Shown piece after piece: positions 14,969-22,911 of a DNA stretch of 24,913 nucleotides. The stretch lies in contig DEUP01000032.1 of NCBI GenBank assembly GCA_002362625.1, positions 1 through 24,913 of the forward strand, read 5' to 3'. Origin of the DNA: Clostridiales bacterium UBA3259. GTDB lineage: Bacteria; Bacillota_A; Clostridia; Oscillospirales; Oscillospiraceae. The position numbers were made by a program, and so were the translations under genes. A model generated the notes under the pieces. The model saw nothing but the letters and a program-made list of their open reading frames with translations. It was not told the DNA's origin and searched no databases. Each line of letters begins with the position of its first letter. Position 1 is the stretch's first letter.

Positions 14969-16906
14969 ATGGCAAAGTTTGTACCCCAGGGGGAAATGTC
15001 CCTGAATGACCAGATGCAGATCCGCCGGGACAAGCTCTCGGAGCTGGTCTCCGCCGGAAAGGATCCCTTTACCATCACCAAGTACAGCGTGGATTCCTAC
15101 AGCGTGGAGCTGAAGGAGGAATTCGCGGGTCTGCCCGCCGAGGAAAACTCCGGTAAGATTGTGTCTCTCGCCGGCCGGATTATGACCAAGCGGGTCATGG
15201 GCAAGGCCAGCTTCTTTAACCTCCGGGACGGCAAGGGCGATATCCAGATTTTCGTCAAGAAAGACGAGCTGGGCGAGGAAAGCTACGCCGCCTTCAAGAA
15301 AATGGACATCGGCGATATTGTCGGCTGCAAGGGTGAGGTCTTCCGCACCAAAACCGGAGAGCTGTCCGTTCGGGTCAGTGAACTGGTGCTCCTGGCCAAG
15401 GCCCTGCTGCCCCTGCCCGACAAGTACCATGGTCTGACGGATCTGGAAACCCGGTACCGTCAGCGCTACGTTGACCTGATCGTAAATCCCGAGGTGAAGA
15501 ACACCTTTATCAAGCGCAGCCAGATCCTTCAGGAGCTGCGCCGCTTCCTGGACGGCAAGGGCTTCCTGGAGGTGGACACTCCCATCCTGACCCCCTTTGA
15601 GATCGGCGCCTCCGCCCGGCCCTTCTACACCCACCACAACACCCTAGACATGGACATGGTTCTGCGCATTGAGACGGAGCTGTATTTAAAGCGGCTGATT
15701 GTGGGCGGCATGGACAAGGTCTACGAGGTAGGCCGGATCTTCCGCAACGAGGGCATGGACCCCAAGCACAATCCGGAGTTTACCACCATCGAGCTGTACC
15801 AGGCCTACACCGACTTCCATGGCATGATGGATCTGGTAGAGGAAATGATGAAGACCGTGGCCCAGAAGGTCTGCGGCACCCTTCAGATCACCTACCAGGG
15901 CAAGGAAATCGACCTCGGCCACTGGGAGCGGATGACCATGATCGAGGCTGTCAGGAAGTTCTCCGGCGTGGACTTTGCCGCTGTTCTCTCTGATGAGGAA
16001 GCCATTGCCATCGCGAAGGAAAAGCATGTGGAGCTGCCGGAGATTCCCACCAAGGGTGCCATCCTGGCCGAGTTCTTCGACGCCTTTGTGGAGGAGAACC
16101 TGATCCAGCCCACCTTCATCTACGACTACCCGGTGGAAAATTCGCCTCTGGCCAAGCGCAAGCCCGACGATCCCGCCTTTACCGAGCGGTTTGAATACTT
16201 CATCAACGCCACGGAGTACGGCAACGCCTTCTCCGAGCTCAACGACCCCATCGACCAGAAGGGTCGGTTCGAGCGTCAGGTAGCGGAACGGAAGAGTCTG
16301 GATCCCGACCGCCGGGCCCAGGTGGACTACGACTATATCACCGCCCTGGAATACGGCCTGCCTCCCACAGGCGGTCTGGGCTTCGGCGTAGACCGGCTGG
16401 TGATGCTGCTGACGGACTCCGCCAGCATCCGGGATGTGCTGCTGTTCCCCCAAATGAAGCCTCAGGACAGCAGCGCCGCGCCCAAGGAAGAAAAGGCGCA
16501 AGCCGCACCGGCTCCGGAAAAGCCCGTCATTGACTTCTCCAAGGTGAAGATTGAGCCACTCTTTGAGGAAACGGTGGACTTTGAAACCTTCAGCAAATCC
16601 GACTTCCGGGCGGTAAAGATCGAGGCCTGCGAGGCTGTGCCCAAGTCCAAGAAGCTGCTGAAGTTCACCCTGAACGATGGCACTGACCGCAAGCGCACCA
16701 TCCTCAGCGGCATCCACCCGTATTACGAGCCGGAGGAACTGGTGGGCAAAACCGCCATTGCCATTGTGAATCTGCCTCCCAGAAATATGATGGGTATTGA
16801 TTCCGAGGGTATGCTGATCTCCGCCGTGTGCGAAGATGACGGCAAAGAAAATCTCCATCTGCTGATGGTGGATGAAGCAATCCCAGCCGGCGCCAAGTTA
16901 TACTAA
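14969..16906 (+). CDS. lysS: Lysyl-tRNA synthetase (class II) with C-terminal tRNA-binding domain
   Basis: The enzyme charges tRNA-Lys. Residues 1-495 are a normal class II LysRS: OB-fold anticodon domain (about 60-150), motif 1 region GFLEVDTPILTP, motif 2 FRNEGMDPKHNPEFT, and motif 3 GLGFGVDRLVMLL. After an Ala/Pro/Lys-rich linker (about 497-525) there is an extra ~110-residue domain with SDFRAVKIEACEAVPKSKKL and NLPPRNMMGIDSEGML. That is the EMAPII/Trbp111-type tRNA-binding fold found at the end of many MetRS proteins. The total of 645 residues exceeds the usual ~495. The reading frame is continuous across the join. The extension probably raises tRNA affinity. Confidence 0.97.
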   Translation: MAKFVPQGEMSLNDQMQIRRDKLSELVSAGKDPFTITKYSVDSYSVELKEEFAGLPAEENSGKIVSLAGRIMTKRVMGKASFFNLRDGKGDIQIFVKKDELGEESYAAFKKMDIGDIVGCKGEVFRTKTGELSVRVSELVLLAKALLPLPDKYHGLTDLETRYRQRYVDLIVNPEVKNTFIKRSQILQELRRFLDGKGFLEVDTPILTPFEIGASARPFYTHHNTLDMDMVLRIETELYLKRLIVGGMDKVYEVGRIFRNEGMDPKHNPEFTTIELYQAYTDFHGMMDLVEEMMKTVAQKVCGTLQITYQGKEIDLGHWERMTMIEAVRKFSGVDFAAVLSDEEAIAIAKEKHVELPEIPTKGAILAEFFDAFVEENLIQPTFIYDYPVENSPLAKRKPDDPAFTERFEYFINATEYGNAFSELNDPIDQKGRFERQVAERKSLDPDRRAQVDYDYITALEYGLPPTGGLGFGVDRLVMLLTDSASIRDVLLFPQMKPQDSSAAPKEEKAQAAPAPEKPVIDFSKVKIEPLFEETVDFETFSKSDFRAVKIEACEAVPKSKKLLKFTLNDGTDRKRTILSGIHPYYEPEELVGKTAIAIVNLPPRNMMGIDSEGMLISAVCEDDGKENLHLLMVDEAIPAGAKLY

Positions 16907-16913
16907 TTATCAC

Positions 16914-16950
16914 AAATGGGCAGTTCCCGCGGGAATTGCCCATTTTCTCT
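16914..16950 (+). terminator. Terminator of greA-lysS
   Basis: AAATGGGCAGTTCCC (16914-16928) pairs with GGGAATTGCCCATTT (16931-16945) with one mismatch-type G-T pair and a T-rich tail. Confidence 0.88.
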
Positions 16951-16990
16951 TCAGATTCCCAAGTAAAATCAAGCGGGAGTATCTGCGCTC

Positions 16991-16999
16991 TGCTATAAT
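16991..16999 (+). promoter_or_regulatory. Extended -10 promoter of the AraC-type gene
   Basis: TGCTATAAT is a perfect extended -10; no good -35 is visible. The ribosome site and start follow 20-30 bases later. Confidence 0.6.
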
Positions 17000-17028
17000 A
17001 AACCCGCAGACAAAAGGAGGCGGCACCA

Positions 17029-18000
17029 ATGTACGAATGGCTGAAGCATGTTCAGGAGCTGGTGGAGGAAATTGACTGGTGCATCAGGAAGCAGAAGGAC
17101 GCGCCTTTGACCCTTTCCTATCTCGCGGGGAAGCTTGGGTATTCCGAGTATCATGTGTCCAAGAAATTCAGGGAAATTTCCGGCATGCGGCTGCGGGATT
17201 ATCTGCGCTGCCGAAAGCTCGCCTTTGCCCTCAAGGATATTCGGGATACAAAGGACGGCATTCTGGACATCGCCCTTCGATACGGCTTTTCCTCCCACGA
17301 GGCCTTTACCCGGGCTTTTAAAGAAGCCTACGGGATCAGCCCCAGGGAGTACCGGCTCTCCCCAAGGCCGGTCGTGCTGCGCACCGCCATCAGACCCTTT
17401 GACTGCTATCTTTTAGATTGCGGAGGTATCGGCATGGCAAATTCCACGGAGGGTGTAAAAACCTATTTTGTAACCATCCCCAGGCACAAATTCCTGCACA
17501 TTCGAAACTACGAAAGCATCGGCTATTTTGACTTCTGGCAGAAGCAGAGCCAGATCCCCGGTCAGGACTGCGAGACCATCTGCGGGCTGCTGGACAGCAT
17601 CAAAGGGAAGCTGGACGACGCCGGCGGCAGCGGTGCGGACAGCGGCAGCGGCCAGCTCATGGCCTTTATCAACAAGCCGGAAGGCCGGATCTGCAGCTGG
17701 GGGATTCCCCTGGCGGAGGCCTACGGCGTTCGTCTGCCCTGGGATTATGACGGGCCGGTGCCCGATGGTATGCTTCTGATGGATGTGGAGGAAGGCGAGT
17801 ACATCGTCTTCGAACACGGTCCCTTTGACTTCGCCACGGAAAACGCCCAGGTGGAAGCCAAAATCGAAAAGGCCATGTCGGAATTTAACTACCCGGAAAG
17901 CGGCCGCGCGCTGGATACCGCTCAGGGACGGGTGTTCTACTTTTATCACGACTGCCAGCGGTTTTGGAAATATGTCCGGCCCGTTAAGAAGCAGCAATAA
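17029..18000 (+). CDS. AraC-family regulator with C-terminal GyrI-like ligand-binding domain
   Basis: The 323-residue regulator carries the DNA-binding part at the N-terminus. The first helix-turn-helix (about 25-70) reads LTLSYLAGKLGYSEYHVSKKFREISG. The second (about 75-120) contains ILDIALRYGFSSHEAFTRAFKEAYGISPREYR, the AraC signature. From about residue 142 to the end is a GyrI/BmrR-type effector domain that ends with a predicted strand and a FYFYHDCQRFWKYV segment. Regulators of this layout usually sense small hydrophobic compounds. The ATG at 17029 follows AAAGGAGGCGG. It stands alone between two terminators, so its targets are probably elsewhere or its own gene. Confidence 0.92.
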   Translation: MYEWLKHVQELVEEIDWCIRKQKDAPLTLSYLAGKLGYSEYHVSKKFREISGMRLRDYLRCRKLAFALKDIRDTKDGILDIALRYGFSSHEAFTRAFKEAYGISPREYRLSPRPVVLRTAIRPFDCYLLDCGGIGMANSTEGVKTYFVTIPRHKFLHIRNYESIGYFDFWQKQSQIPGQDCETICGLLDSIKGKLDDAGGSGADSGSGQLMAFINKPEGRICSWGIPLAEAYGVRLPWDYDGPVPDGMLLMDVEEGEYIVFEHGPFDFATENAQVEAKIEKAMSEFNYPESGRALDTAQGRVFYFYHDCQRFWKYVRPVKKQQ

Positions 18001-18020
18001 AATAGGTTTTCGTTTTTCGA

Positions 18021-18058
18021 AAGTCCTGCCCCAGTTTGGCGGCAGGACTTGATTTTTT
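18021..18058 (+). terminator. Terminator of the AraC-type gene
   Basis: AAGTCCTGCC (18021-18030) pairs with GGCAGGACTT (18041-18050), followed by GATTTTTTCC. Its T-run overlaps the -35 of the next promoter. Confidence 0.88.
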
Positions 18059-18078
18059 CCGTCCGGTTCTGCTATAAT
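18049..18078 (+). promoter_or_regulatory. Promoter of trmB-nitroreductase-mnmG
   Basis: TTGATT (18049-18054), 18 bases, then TATAAT (18073-18078) with an upstream TG at extended -10 position. Confidence 0.7.
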
Positions 18079-18125
18079 GATAAACTGAAAATGTAGGTAT
18101 TATTGCCCTTTGGAGGATATATTCT

Positions 18126-18815
18126 ATGCGAATGAGAAAAATGAAGAACCTGGATCCCCGGATGGAGAAGTGCGCCGCCCTGCGCATTGCCGAGCCTGCC
18201 GCCCTGAAGGGGAACTGGCGGAGCTTAAAGCCCGGCTGCACCGCTCTATGGGTGGAGGTGGGCTGCGGAAAGGGCAAGTTCACCGCGGAAACCGCCCAGC
18301 GCAATCCCGATGTCCTTCTGATCGCCGTGGAGCGGTGCCGGGAGGCCATGGTGGTTGCCATGGAAAAGGCATTGTCCATGGGCCTCCATAACGTATTTTA
18401 CATCGACATGGATGTGGCGAACATTGAGGAAATCTTCTCCCCTGAGGAAATTGACCGGCTCTTTCTCAACTTCCCTGACCCCTGGCCCCGGAAGAAAAAC
18501 GCCAAGCGCCGCCTGACCCATCGAAGCTTCCTGGACAAGTACTGCCGGGTGGTGAAAAACGGCGGCGAGTTCCACTTCAAAACCGACAACGCGCCTCTGT
18601 TTGAATATTCCCTGGAGGAGTTTGCCGCCTGCGGCCTGGAGGTCAAGAACCTGACCCGGGATCTCCACAAGGACGGCGTAGTGGGTGTCATGACCGGCTA
18701 TGAAGAGAAGTTCCACGCTCTGGGCACTCCCATCAACCGGTGTGAGGTGGTATGCAAGCCCTTTATTCTGCCCACGGAGGAAAAGAAGTCTAAGGAGGAG
18801 AACACTCATGAATGA
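18126..18815 (+). CDS. trmB: tRNA (guanine-N7-)-methyltransferase
   Basis: The enzyme methylates N7 of guanosine 46 in the variable loop of tRNAs, using S-adenosylmethionine. The protein has 229 residues, slightly longer than usual at the Lys/Glu-rich C-terminus. The SAM pocket is WVEVGCGKGKFTAE (about residues 42-55), with the acidic loop IAVERCREA. The family-defining LNFPDPWPRKKNAKRRLTH block (about 113-131) is intact, as is the terminal TGYEEKF segment. The ATG at 18126 follows TTGGAGGA. It overlaps the next gene by 8 bases. Confidence 0.96.
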   Translation: MRMRKMKNLDPRMEKCAALRIAEPAALKGNWRSLKPGCTALWVEVGCGKGKFTAETAQRNPDVLLIAVERCREAMVVAMEKALSMGLHNVFYIDMDVANIEEIFSPEEIDRLFLNFPDPWPRKKNAKRRLTHRSFLDKYCRVVKNGGEFHFKTDNAPLFEYSLEEFAACGLEVKNLTRDLHKDGVVGVMTGYEEKFHALGTPINRCEVVCKPFILPTEEKKSKEENTHE

Positions 18816-19542
18816 GGTACTAAAACAGCTTTATGACCGGAAGAGCGTGAGGGTCTATGAGGACCGTCCCGTTCCCGAGGATGTAAAGCAGGAAATTCTC
18901 TCCGCCGCCATTCAGGCTCCCAGCGCCGGAAATATGGCCCTGTACACCATTTTGGATATCACCGATCAGGCCCTGAAGGATAAGCTTTCCGTAAGCTGCG
19001 ACAATCAGCCCTTTATCGCCACCGCTCCTGTGGTGCTGATCTTCTGCGCCGACTACCGCCGGTGGTACGACGTGTTCCGGAGTGCCGTGGACATCGTCCG
19101 GAAGCCGGATCTGGGAGATCTGTTCCTGGCTCAGGCGGATGCCATCATCGCCGCCCAGAACGCTGTGGTGGCCGCCCAAAGCCTGGGTCTGGGCAGCTGC
19201 TACATCGGTGACATTACGGAAAATTTTGAATACCACAAGAAGCTTCTGCACCTGCCCCAATATGTGGTGCCCGCCGCCATGCTCTGCATGGGCTATCCCA
19301 CCGCGCAGCAGCTCAGCCGCTCCAAGCCCCCTCGTCACGATATCGCTGACCTGGTTTATGAAAACGGTTACCATATGGAAAAGGCCGCCGAAATGCCCCG
19401 AATGCTTGCCGCCCAACAGGGCAAAACCGGAGAGGACTTACGTAACTACCTCCGCCGGTTCTGCAAACGGAAGTGGAACAGCGCCTTCAGCGAGGAAATG
19501 AGCCGCTCCTGTCGGGCTATGGCAGAGGATTGGCTGAAATAA
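18808..19542 (+). CDS. Nitroreductase-family FMN oxidoreductase
   Basis: The 244-residue flavoprotein probably reduces nitro compounds, quinones or flavins with NAD(P)H. The N-terminal LYDRKSVRVYEDRPVP block with Arg12/Arg16-type FMN phosphate contacts, and AAIQAPSAGNMALYTI (about 32-47), are typical of the family. GLGSCYIGDI (about 129-138) matches the FMN-binding loop of NfsA/FRP-like members. The C-terminal ~60 residues are basic and helical and include CKRKWNSAF. The ATG at 18808 follows AAGGAGGAG inside the trmB end, so translation is coupled. The physiological substrate cannot be told from sequence. Confidence 0.92.
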   Translation: MNEVLKQLYDRKSVRVYEDRPVPEDVKQEILSAAIQAPSAGNMALYTILDITDQALKDKLSVSCDNQPFIATAPVVLIFCADYRRWYDVFRSAVDIVRKPDLGDLFLAQADAIIAAQNAVVAAQSLGLGSCYIGDITENFEYHKKLLHLPQYVVPAAMLCMGYPTAQQLSRSKPPRHDIADLVYENGYHMEKAAEMPRMLAAQQGKTGEDLRNYLRRFCKRKWNSAFSEEMSRSCRAMAEDWLK

Positions 19543-19554
19543 GGAGATACCCCT

Positions 19555-21426
19555 ATGACTTACTATGGAGAAAGCTGTGACGTCGCCGTCATCGGTGCGG
19601 GTCATGCCGGGATTGAAGCGGCTCTCGCCGCCGCCCGGCTGGGCTGCCATACCATTCTCTTTACCATCAACCTGGACGCCGTGGGCAACATGCCCTGCAA
19701 CCCTGCCATCGGCGGCACCGGCAAGGGCCATCTGGTGCGGGAGCTGGACGCCCTGGGCGGAGAAATGGGCATCGCCGCCGACCACTGCTGCATCCAGTAC
19801 CGGATGCTCAACCGGGGCAAGGGGCCTGCCGTCCACTCCCTCCGTGCCCAGGCCGACCGCCGGAAGTACCAGCAGTTTATGAAGCACACGTTGGAGCATC
19901 AGGAAGGGCTGGAGCTAAAGCAGGCCCAGATCGTGGAGGTGCTCACAGAGAACGGAAGCGTCTCCGGCGTCCGCACCCAGCTGGGGGCCATCTACCCCTG
20001 CAAGGCTGTGGTGGTGGCCACGGGCACCTACTTAGACAGCACCGTCATCACCGGAGAGAGCGTCATTCCCTCTGGCCCCGATGGAATGCATCCTTCCATC
20101 GGCCTGGCAGACAATCTCCGCTCCTTAGGCTTACAGCTGCGCCGGTTCAAAACCGGCACGCCTCCCCGGATCAACCGCCGGAGCATCGACTTTTCCAAAA
20201 TGGAATTGCAGCCCGGAGACGAGACGGTGGAGCCCTTCTCCTTCCGGACGGAGCACAAGCCCTGCAACGAGGCCGTGTGCTACCTGACCTACACCAACGA
20301 GGCAACCCACAAAATCATCCGGGCGAACCTCCACCGCAGCCCCATGTACGACGGCACCATTTCCGGGGTTGGCCCCCGGTACTGTCCCAGCATTGAGACG
20401 AAAATCGTCCGGTTCGCGGACAAGCCCCGGCATCAGCTCTTCATCGAGCCCTGCGGCCTGGACACCGAGGAGATGTACATCCAGGGCTTTTCCAGCAGCC
20501 TGCCTGAGGACGTGCAGATTGCCATGATGCGCACCATCCCCGGCCTGGAACACGCCGAGATGATGCGTCCCGCCTACGCCATCGAGTACGAGTGCGTCGA
20601 TCCCACCCAGCTGCTGCCCACCCTGGAAACCAAGGTGGTCTCCAGCCTGTACGGCGCCGGTCAGTTCAACGGCACCTCCGGCTATGAAGAGGCCGCCGCC
20701 CAGGGGCTGGTGGCCGGCGTCAACGCCGCGTTGAAGCTTCAGGGCAAGGAGCCGTTCATCCTGACCCGGGACACCAGCTACATCGGCACCCTCATTGACG
20801 ATCTGGTGACCAAGGGCACCAATGAGCCTTACCGGATCATGACCAGCAGGTCTGAATACCGGCTGCTTCACCGCCAGGACAACGCCGACCTTCGGCTGAC
20901 CCCTCTGGGGGCGAAAATCGGCCTGGTGCCTCCCGAGCGTCTGCGGGAGGTGGAGGAAAAATACGAGGCTGTCCGTAAGGAGGTCAGCCGTCTGGAAAGC
21001 AGCGGCGTTCCCGGCTCCCCGGAGCTAAACCGGATGCTGGAGGAAAAGGGCACCGCGCCCGTTCAAAACTCCGCAAGGCTTGCCGATCTTCTCCGCCGTC
21101 CCCAGGTCAGCTATGCCGACCTTGCCCCCTTCGATTCCGGGCGCCCTCTGCTCCCTGCGGCCATCACGGAGGAAGTGGAAATTCAAATCAAATACGCCGG
21201 GTACCTCCAGCGGCAGGAAAAGCAGGTGGAGGAATTTAAAAAGGAAGAAGCCCGGCTTTTGCCTCCCAATATGGACTACACCGCCATCGCCGGTCTTCGT
21301 CTGGAGGCCAGGCAGAAGCTCCAAGAAATCCGGCCCCTATCCATCGGCCAGGCGGGGAGAATCTCCGGGGTCAGCCCGGCGGACATTGCCGTGCTGCTGA
21401 TCTGGCTGGAACAGAATCAGGCATAA
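19555..21426 (+). CDS. mnmG: tRNA uridine 5-carboxymethylaminomethyl modification enzyme MnmG (GidA)
   Basis: With MnmE, this FAD protein installs the cmnm5 group at wobble U34 of several tRNAs. The 623-residue length is standard. The FAD fold is [17 protein letters not shown] (about residues 13-29). The redox Cys of MPCNPAIGG, the [15 protein letters not shown] block, and the second Cys in [14 protein letters not shown] are all present. The C-terminal helical MnmE-contact domain (about 550-620) ends YAGYLQRQ...[14 protein letters not shown]. The ATG at 19555 follows AAGGAGA, 12 bases after the nitroreductase stop. MnmE is not in the window and rsmG/parAB do not follow, so this is not the usual origin-proximal cluster. 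Confidence 0.97.
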   Translation: MTYYGESCDVAVIGAGHAGIEAALAAARLGCHTILFTINLDAVGNMPCNPAIGGTGKGHLVRELDALGGEMGIAADHCCIQYRMLNRGKGPAVHSLRAQADRRKYQQFMKHTLEHQEGLELKQAQIVEVLTENGSVSGVRTQLGAIYPCKAVVVATGTYLDSTVITGESVIPSGPDGMHPSIGLADNLRSLGLQLRRFKTGTPPRINRRSIDFSKMELQPGDETVEPFSFRTEHKPCNEAVCYLTYTNEATHKIIRANLHRSPMYDGTISGVGPRYCPSIETKIVRFADKPRHQLFIEPCGLDTEEMYIQGFSSSLPEDVQIAMMRTIPGLEHAEMMRPAYAIEYECVDPTQLLPTLETKVVSSLYGAGQFNGTSGYEEAAAQGLVAGVNAALKLQGKEPFILTRDTSYIGTLIDDLVTKGTNEPYRIMTSRSEYRLLHRQDNADLRLTPLGAKIGLVPPERLREVEEKYEAVRKEVSRLESSGVPGSPELNRMLEEKGTAPVQNSARLADLLRRPQVSYADLAPFDSGRPLLPAAITEEVEIQIKYAGYLQRQEKQVEEFKKEEARLLPPNMDYTAIAGLRLEARQKLQEIRPLSIGQAGRISGVSPADIAVLLIWLEQNQA

Positions 21427-21434
21427 ACAGGAAA

Positions 21435-21460
21435 TTGGGCGGCCCTTTTGAGCCGCCCAA
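21435..21460 (+). terminator. Terminator of trmB-mnmG
   Basis: TTGGGCGGC (21435-21443) and GCCGCCCAA (21452-21460) pair perfectly. The downstream sequence is AT-rich rather than a clean T-run. Confidence 0.7.
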
Positions 21461-21573
21461 CAAATATATCTTATCACGGCTGCCCACCCAATGTCAATCA
21501 CCATTTGTGCTTCTTACAAGGAAATCTGTATTTTGCACAACTACATTTTTGTGAGTTTGTACAATATTCCATC

Positions 21574-21602
21574 TTGAAAAACAAAAATTCTTGTGATATC
21601 TT
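21574..21602 (+). promoter_or_regulatory. Promoter driving the non-coding region after mnmG
   Basis: TTGAAA (21574-21579), 17 bases, then TATCTT (21597-21602) with TGA directly upstream (extended -10). Transcription would start near 21609 and run into a region with no protein gene. Confidence 0.6.
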
Positions 21603-21692
21603 ATAGACACAAAGAGGTGATACCAATGTACAGGTAAATCCGAAGGCTTCAACCTCTGACCCAAGAACATTTCAGCGCAGTATAGAAGTAAG

Positions 21693-21943
21693 GAACGTCA
21701 AAAGCTAAGAGGAAGCAAAGTCCAAAGGAAAGACAACGCAAGGTCAAGGATCAAACCGAGGCAAAGTCAAAAGCAAAGATGACAGCAAAGCCAACGGGAA
21801 CGGCCCGCTAAGCCGAAACCAAAGGAAGCGCGAAATCAGAACCGAGACGATGCGAAGTAAGAAGCCATAAACTGGGCGAAGTCAGGACGAAAGATTGTGC
21901 CAAATCAAAAGCACAGACAGGCAGAAGTCAAAAAGGCAAATGC
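21693..21943 (+). repeat. Degenerate tandem array, about 11 units of ~23 nt
   Basis: Units begin at about 21693, 21716, 21739, 21762, 21786, 21808, 21831, 21853, 21877, 21901 and 21922, spaced 21-24 bases apart. Most start with a variant of CAAAGTC (GAACGTC, CAAGGTC, CAAAGCC, CTAAGCC, CGAAATC, CGAAGTC) followed by AAAAGCAAAGA-like sequence. The period is not a multiple of three, so it is not a coding repeat. Units are too divergent to be a recent slippage product. Confidence 0.55.
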
Positions 21944-22275
21944 CTCAGAAGAAATTTGAAGGAAATGTAATGTAAAAGACAGAAGCAGTCGTTTCGGTCA
22001 GGCGCAAAGCAGATCAGCAGAATTTCTTCCACAGCAGGAACCCAAGGAAAGCGGATGTCAATTTATCCCCAAAAACTGCAAGCTGAAAGGGCAAAGGTGC
22101 GTAAGCCGAGTGCAAGGCAGTCTTCCCCCCAAATTCGAACCCAACTTATAAGAGCGTCCCGCTGAAAGGGATAAAAGATTGGATATGAGATATGCGGCGC
22201 GAAGGGCATGTGGGTATGGCTGTCAATCTAACGAAAGAGAGGTTAACCAATGATGTTAGATATCAAGAGTGAACA

Positions 22276-22340
22276 GAAATGACCCTTGACTACGTAAAAA
22301 ATGTGTCGATGGCAAGACGCATGTAGTCAAGGGTCATTTC
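22276..22340. terminator. Long hairpin closing the non-coding region, shared by convergent transcripts
   Basis: GAAATGACCCTTGACTAC (22276-22293) is perfectly complementary to 22323-22340. The 29-base interior carries a smaller stem (ATGTGTC with GACGCAT). It lies between the plus-strand candidate RNA and the stop of the minus-strand peptidase-like gene (22339-22341). T-runs are weak on both sides. Confidence 0.65.
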
Positions 22341-22911
22341 ACTGTGTATACTTGTTTCTACGCTCCGAAAGGGGCGTTTTTTTGCTTTCTCCCGAGGCTG
22401 CCGTCTCCTGACCCTTTTGTTTTATGGCAATCAGGACACAGCCAAAGCAGCCCTGCCGTTTCAGGAATTCCTCCAGGCTGTCCCCGTAATGATCCGGGCC
22501 GGTGGAGTTAGTGTAGGTGTTGTACCCCACGAAGCCGTTCTCCTGGTGATGGAGCGCTACAAAATGCGCCCCCAGCTTCAGCCCCTTCCGCCAGTGGTAA
22601 AACAGAATGCAGGCATCCGCCCTTGCGGCTTCCTCATCAAAGCGGTTTCGGATCACGATCACCTTCACCGGGAAGCCCCAATTTCGGAAGACTGCCGCCG
22701 GCGCCCAGAAGGAGGTGCCCAGGTTCCCGTGAATCAGGGGCAGCTGCCACTCATAGTAGCGGATCAGCGCTTCAATATCGGTGGTGTGTCCCAGAAGCAG
22801 CAGGGCGTTATAGGTGGCAATCCAGCCGCAGCCCACCGCCGCCGAGGCGCGCAAGCCATAACGGTACTGCTCCCTGGGAATCTCCGTCTGGTTATAGATC
22901 AGCTCACCCAT
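22339..22911 (-). CDS. C39-like cysteine-peptidase-fold protein
   Basis: The 190-residue soluble protein starts MGELIYNQTEIPREQYRYG. A likely nucleophile Cys lies in AVGCGWIATYNALLLLG (about residue 28). A His is in HFVALHHQENGFVGYN (about 122-137), where the following Asn/Asp would complete a papain-like triad, as in peptidase C39-like domains. No signal peptide or membrane segment is seen, so it acts in the cytoplasm or is exported by an unknown route. The C-terminal ~25 residues are basic and low-complexity. The ATG at 22909-22911 is chosen because GGAG precedes it; it overlaps the upstream gene by 8 bases, so it is translationally coupled. Substrate unknown. Confidence 0.65.
   Translation of the reverse strand: MGELIYNQTEIPREQYRYGLRASAAVGCGWIATYNALLLLGHTTDIEALIRYYEWQLPLIHGNLGTSFWAPAAVFRNWGFPVKVIVIRNRFDEEAARADACILFYHWRKGLKLGAHFVALHHQENGFVGYNTYTNSTGPDHYGDSLEEFLKRQGCFGCVLIAIKQKGQETAASGESKKTPLSERRNKYTQ

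Larger units (their letters stand above)
21609..22340 (+). ncRNA. Candidate large structured RNA (about 730 nt), family not recognised
   Basis: This stretch of over 700 bases has no plausible protein gene, but it has its own promoter and a strong closing hairpin. Composition is strongly strand-asymmetric: A is the commonest base and T is only about one base in nine over the first 350. Local stems include AGAGGT/ACCTCT (21613-21618 with 21652-21657), CGGG/CCCG (21795-21807), AGGC/GCCT (21934-21945), GTCCC/GGGAT (22156-22172), and ATCTAAC/GTTAGAT (22226-22232 with 22255-22261). A near-perfect ribosome-site sequence (GAGGTGAT) is followed by a three-codon frame ATG TAC AGG TAA at 21626. Length and style recall giant bacterial RNAs such as ROOL or GOLLD, but I cannot match it to either. 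Confidence 0.45.

Noticed and set aside
14465..16858. Two long antisense open frames (about 390 codons each) opposite greA and lysS
   Set aside because: They mirror strongly supported genes in a GC-rich region, have no ribosome sites, and their composition (Gly/His/Val/Leu-rich) is typical of shadow frames.
21700..21760. RNase P RNA, suggested by an AGAGGAAGCAAAGTCC stretch
   Set aside because: The conserved GAGGAAAGUCC core is interrupted and none of the other RNase P conserved regions could be found.
21693..21943. CRISPR array
   Set aside because: Units are degenerate along their whole length, with no constant repeat separated by unique spacers, and no cas genes are present.
21626..22265. 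Decayed Lys/Arg-rich protein gene in the A-rich region
   Set aside because: No frame stays open for more than about 50 codons and frames do not join by one simple shift; Lys/Arg/Gln/Glu richness follows from the A-rich, T-poor composition. It is not fully excluded.
21460..22340. Chromosome origin next to mnmG (gidA)
   Set aside because: Only one DnaA-box-like sequence (TTATCCCCA near 22062) is seen, and dnaA, rsmG, parA and parB are absent.
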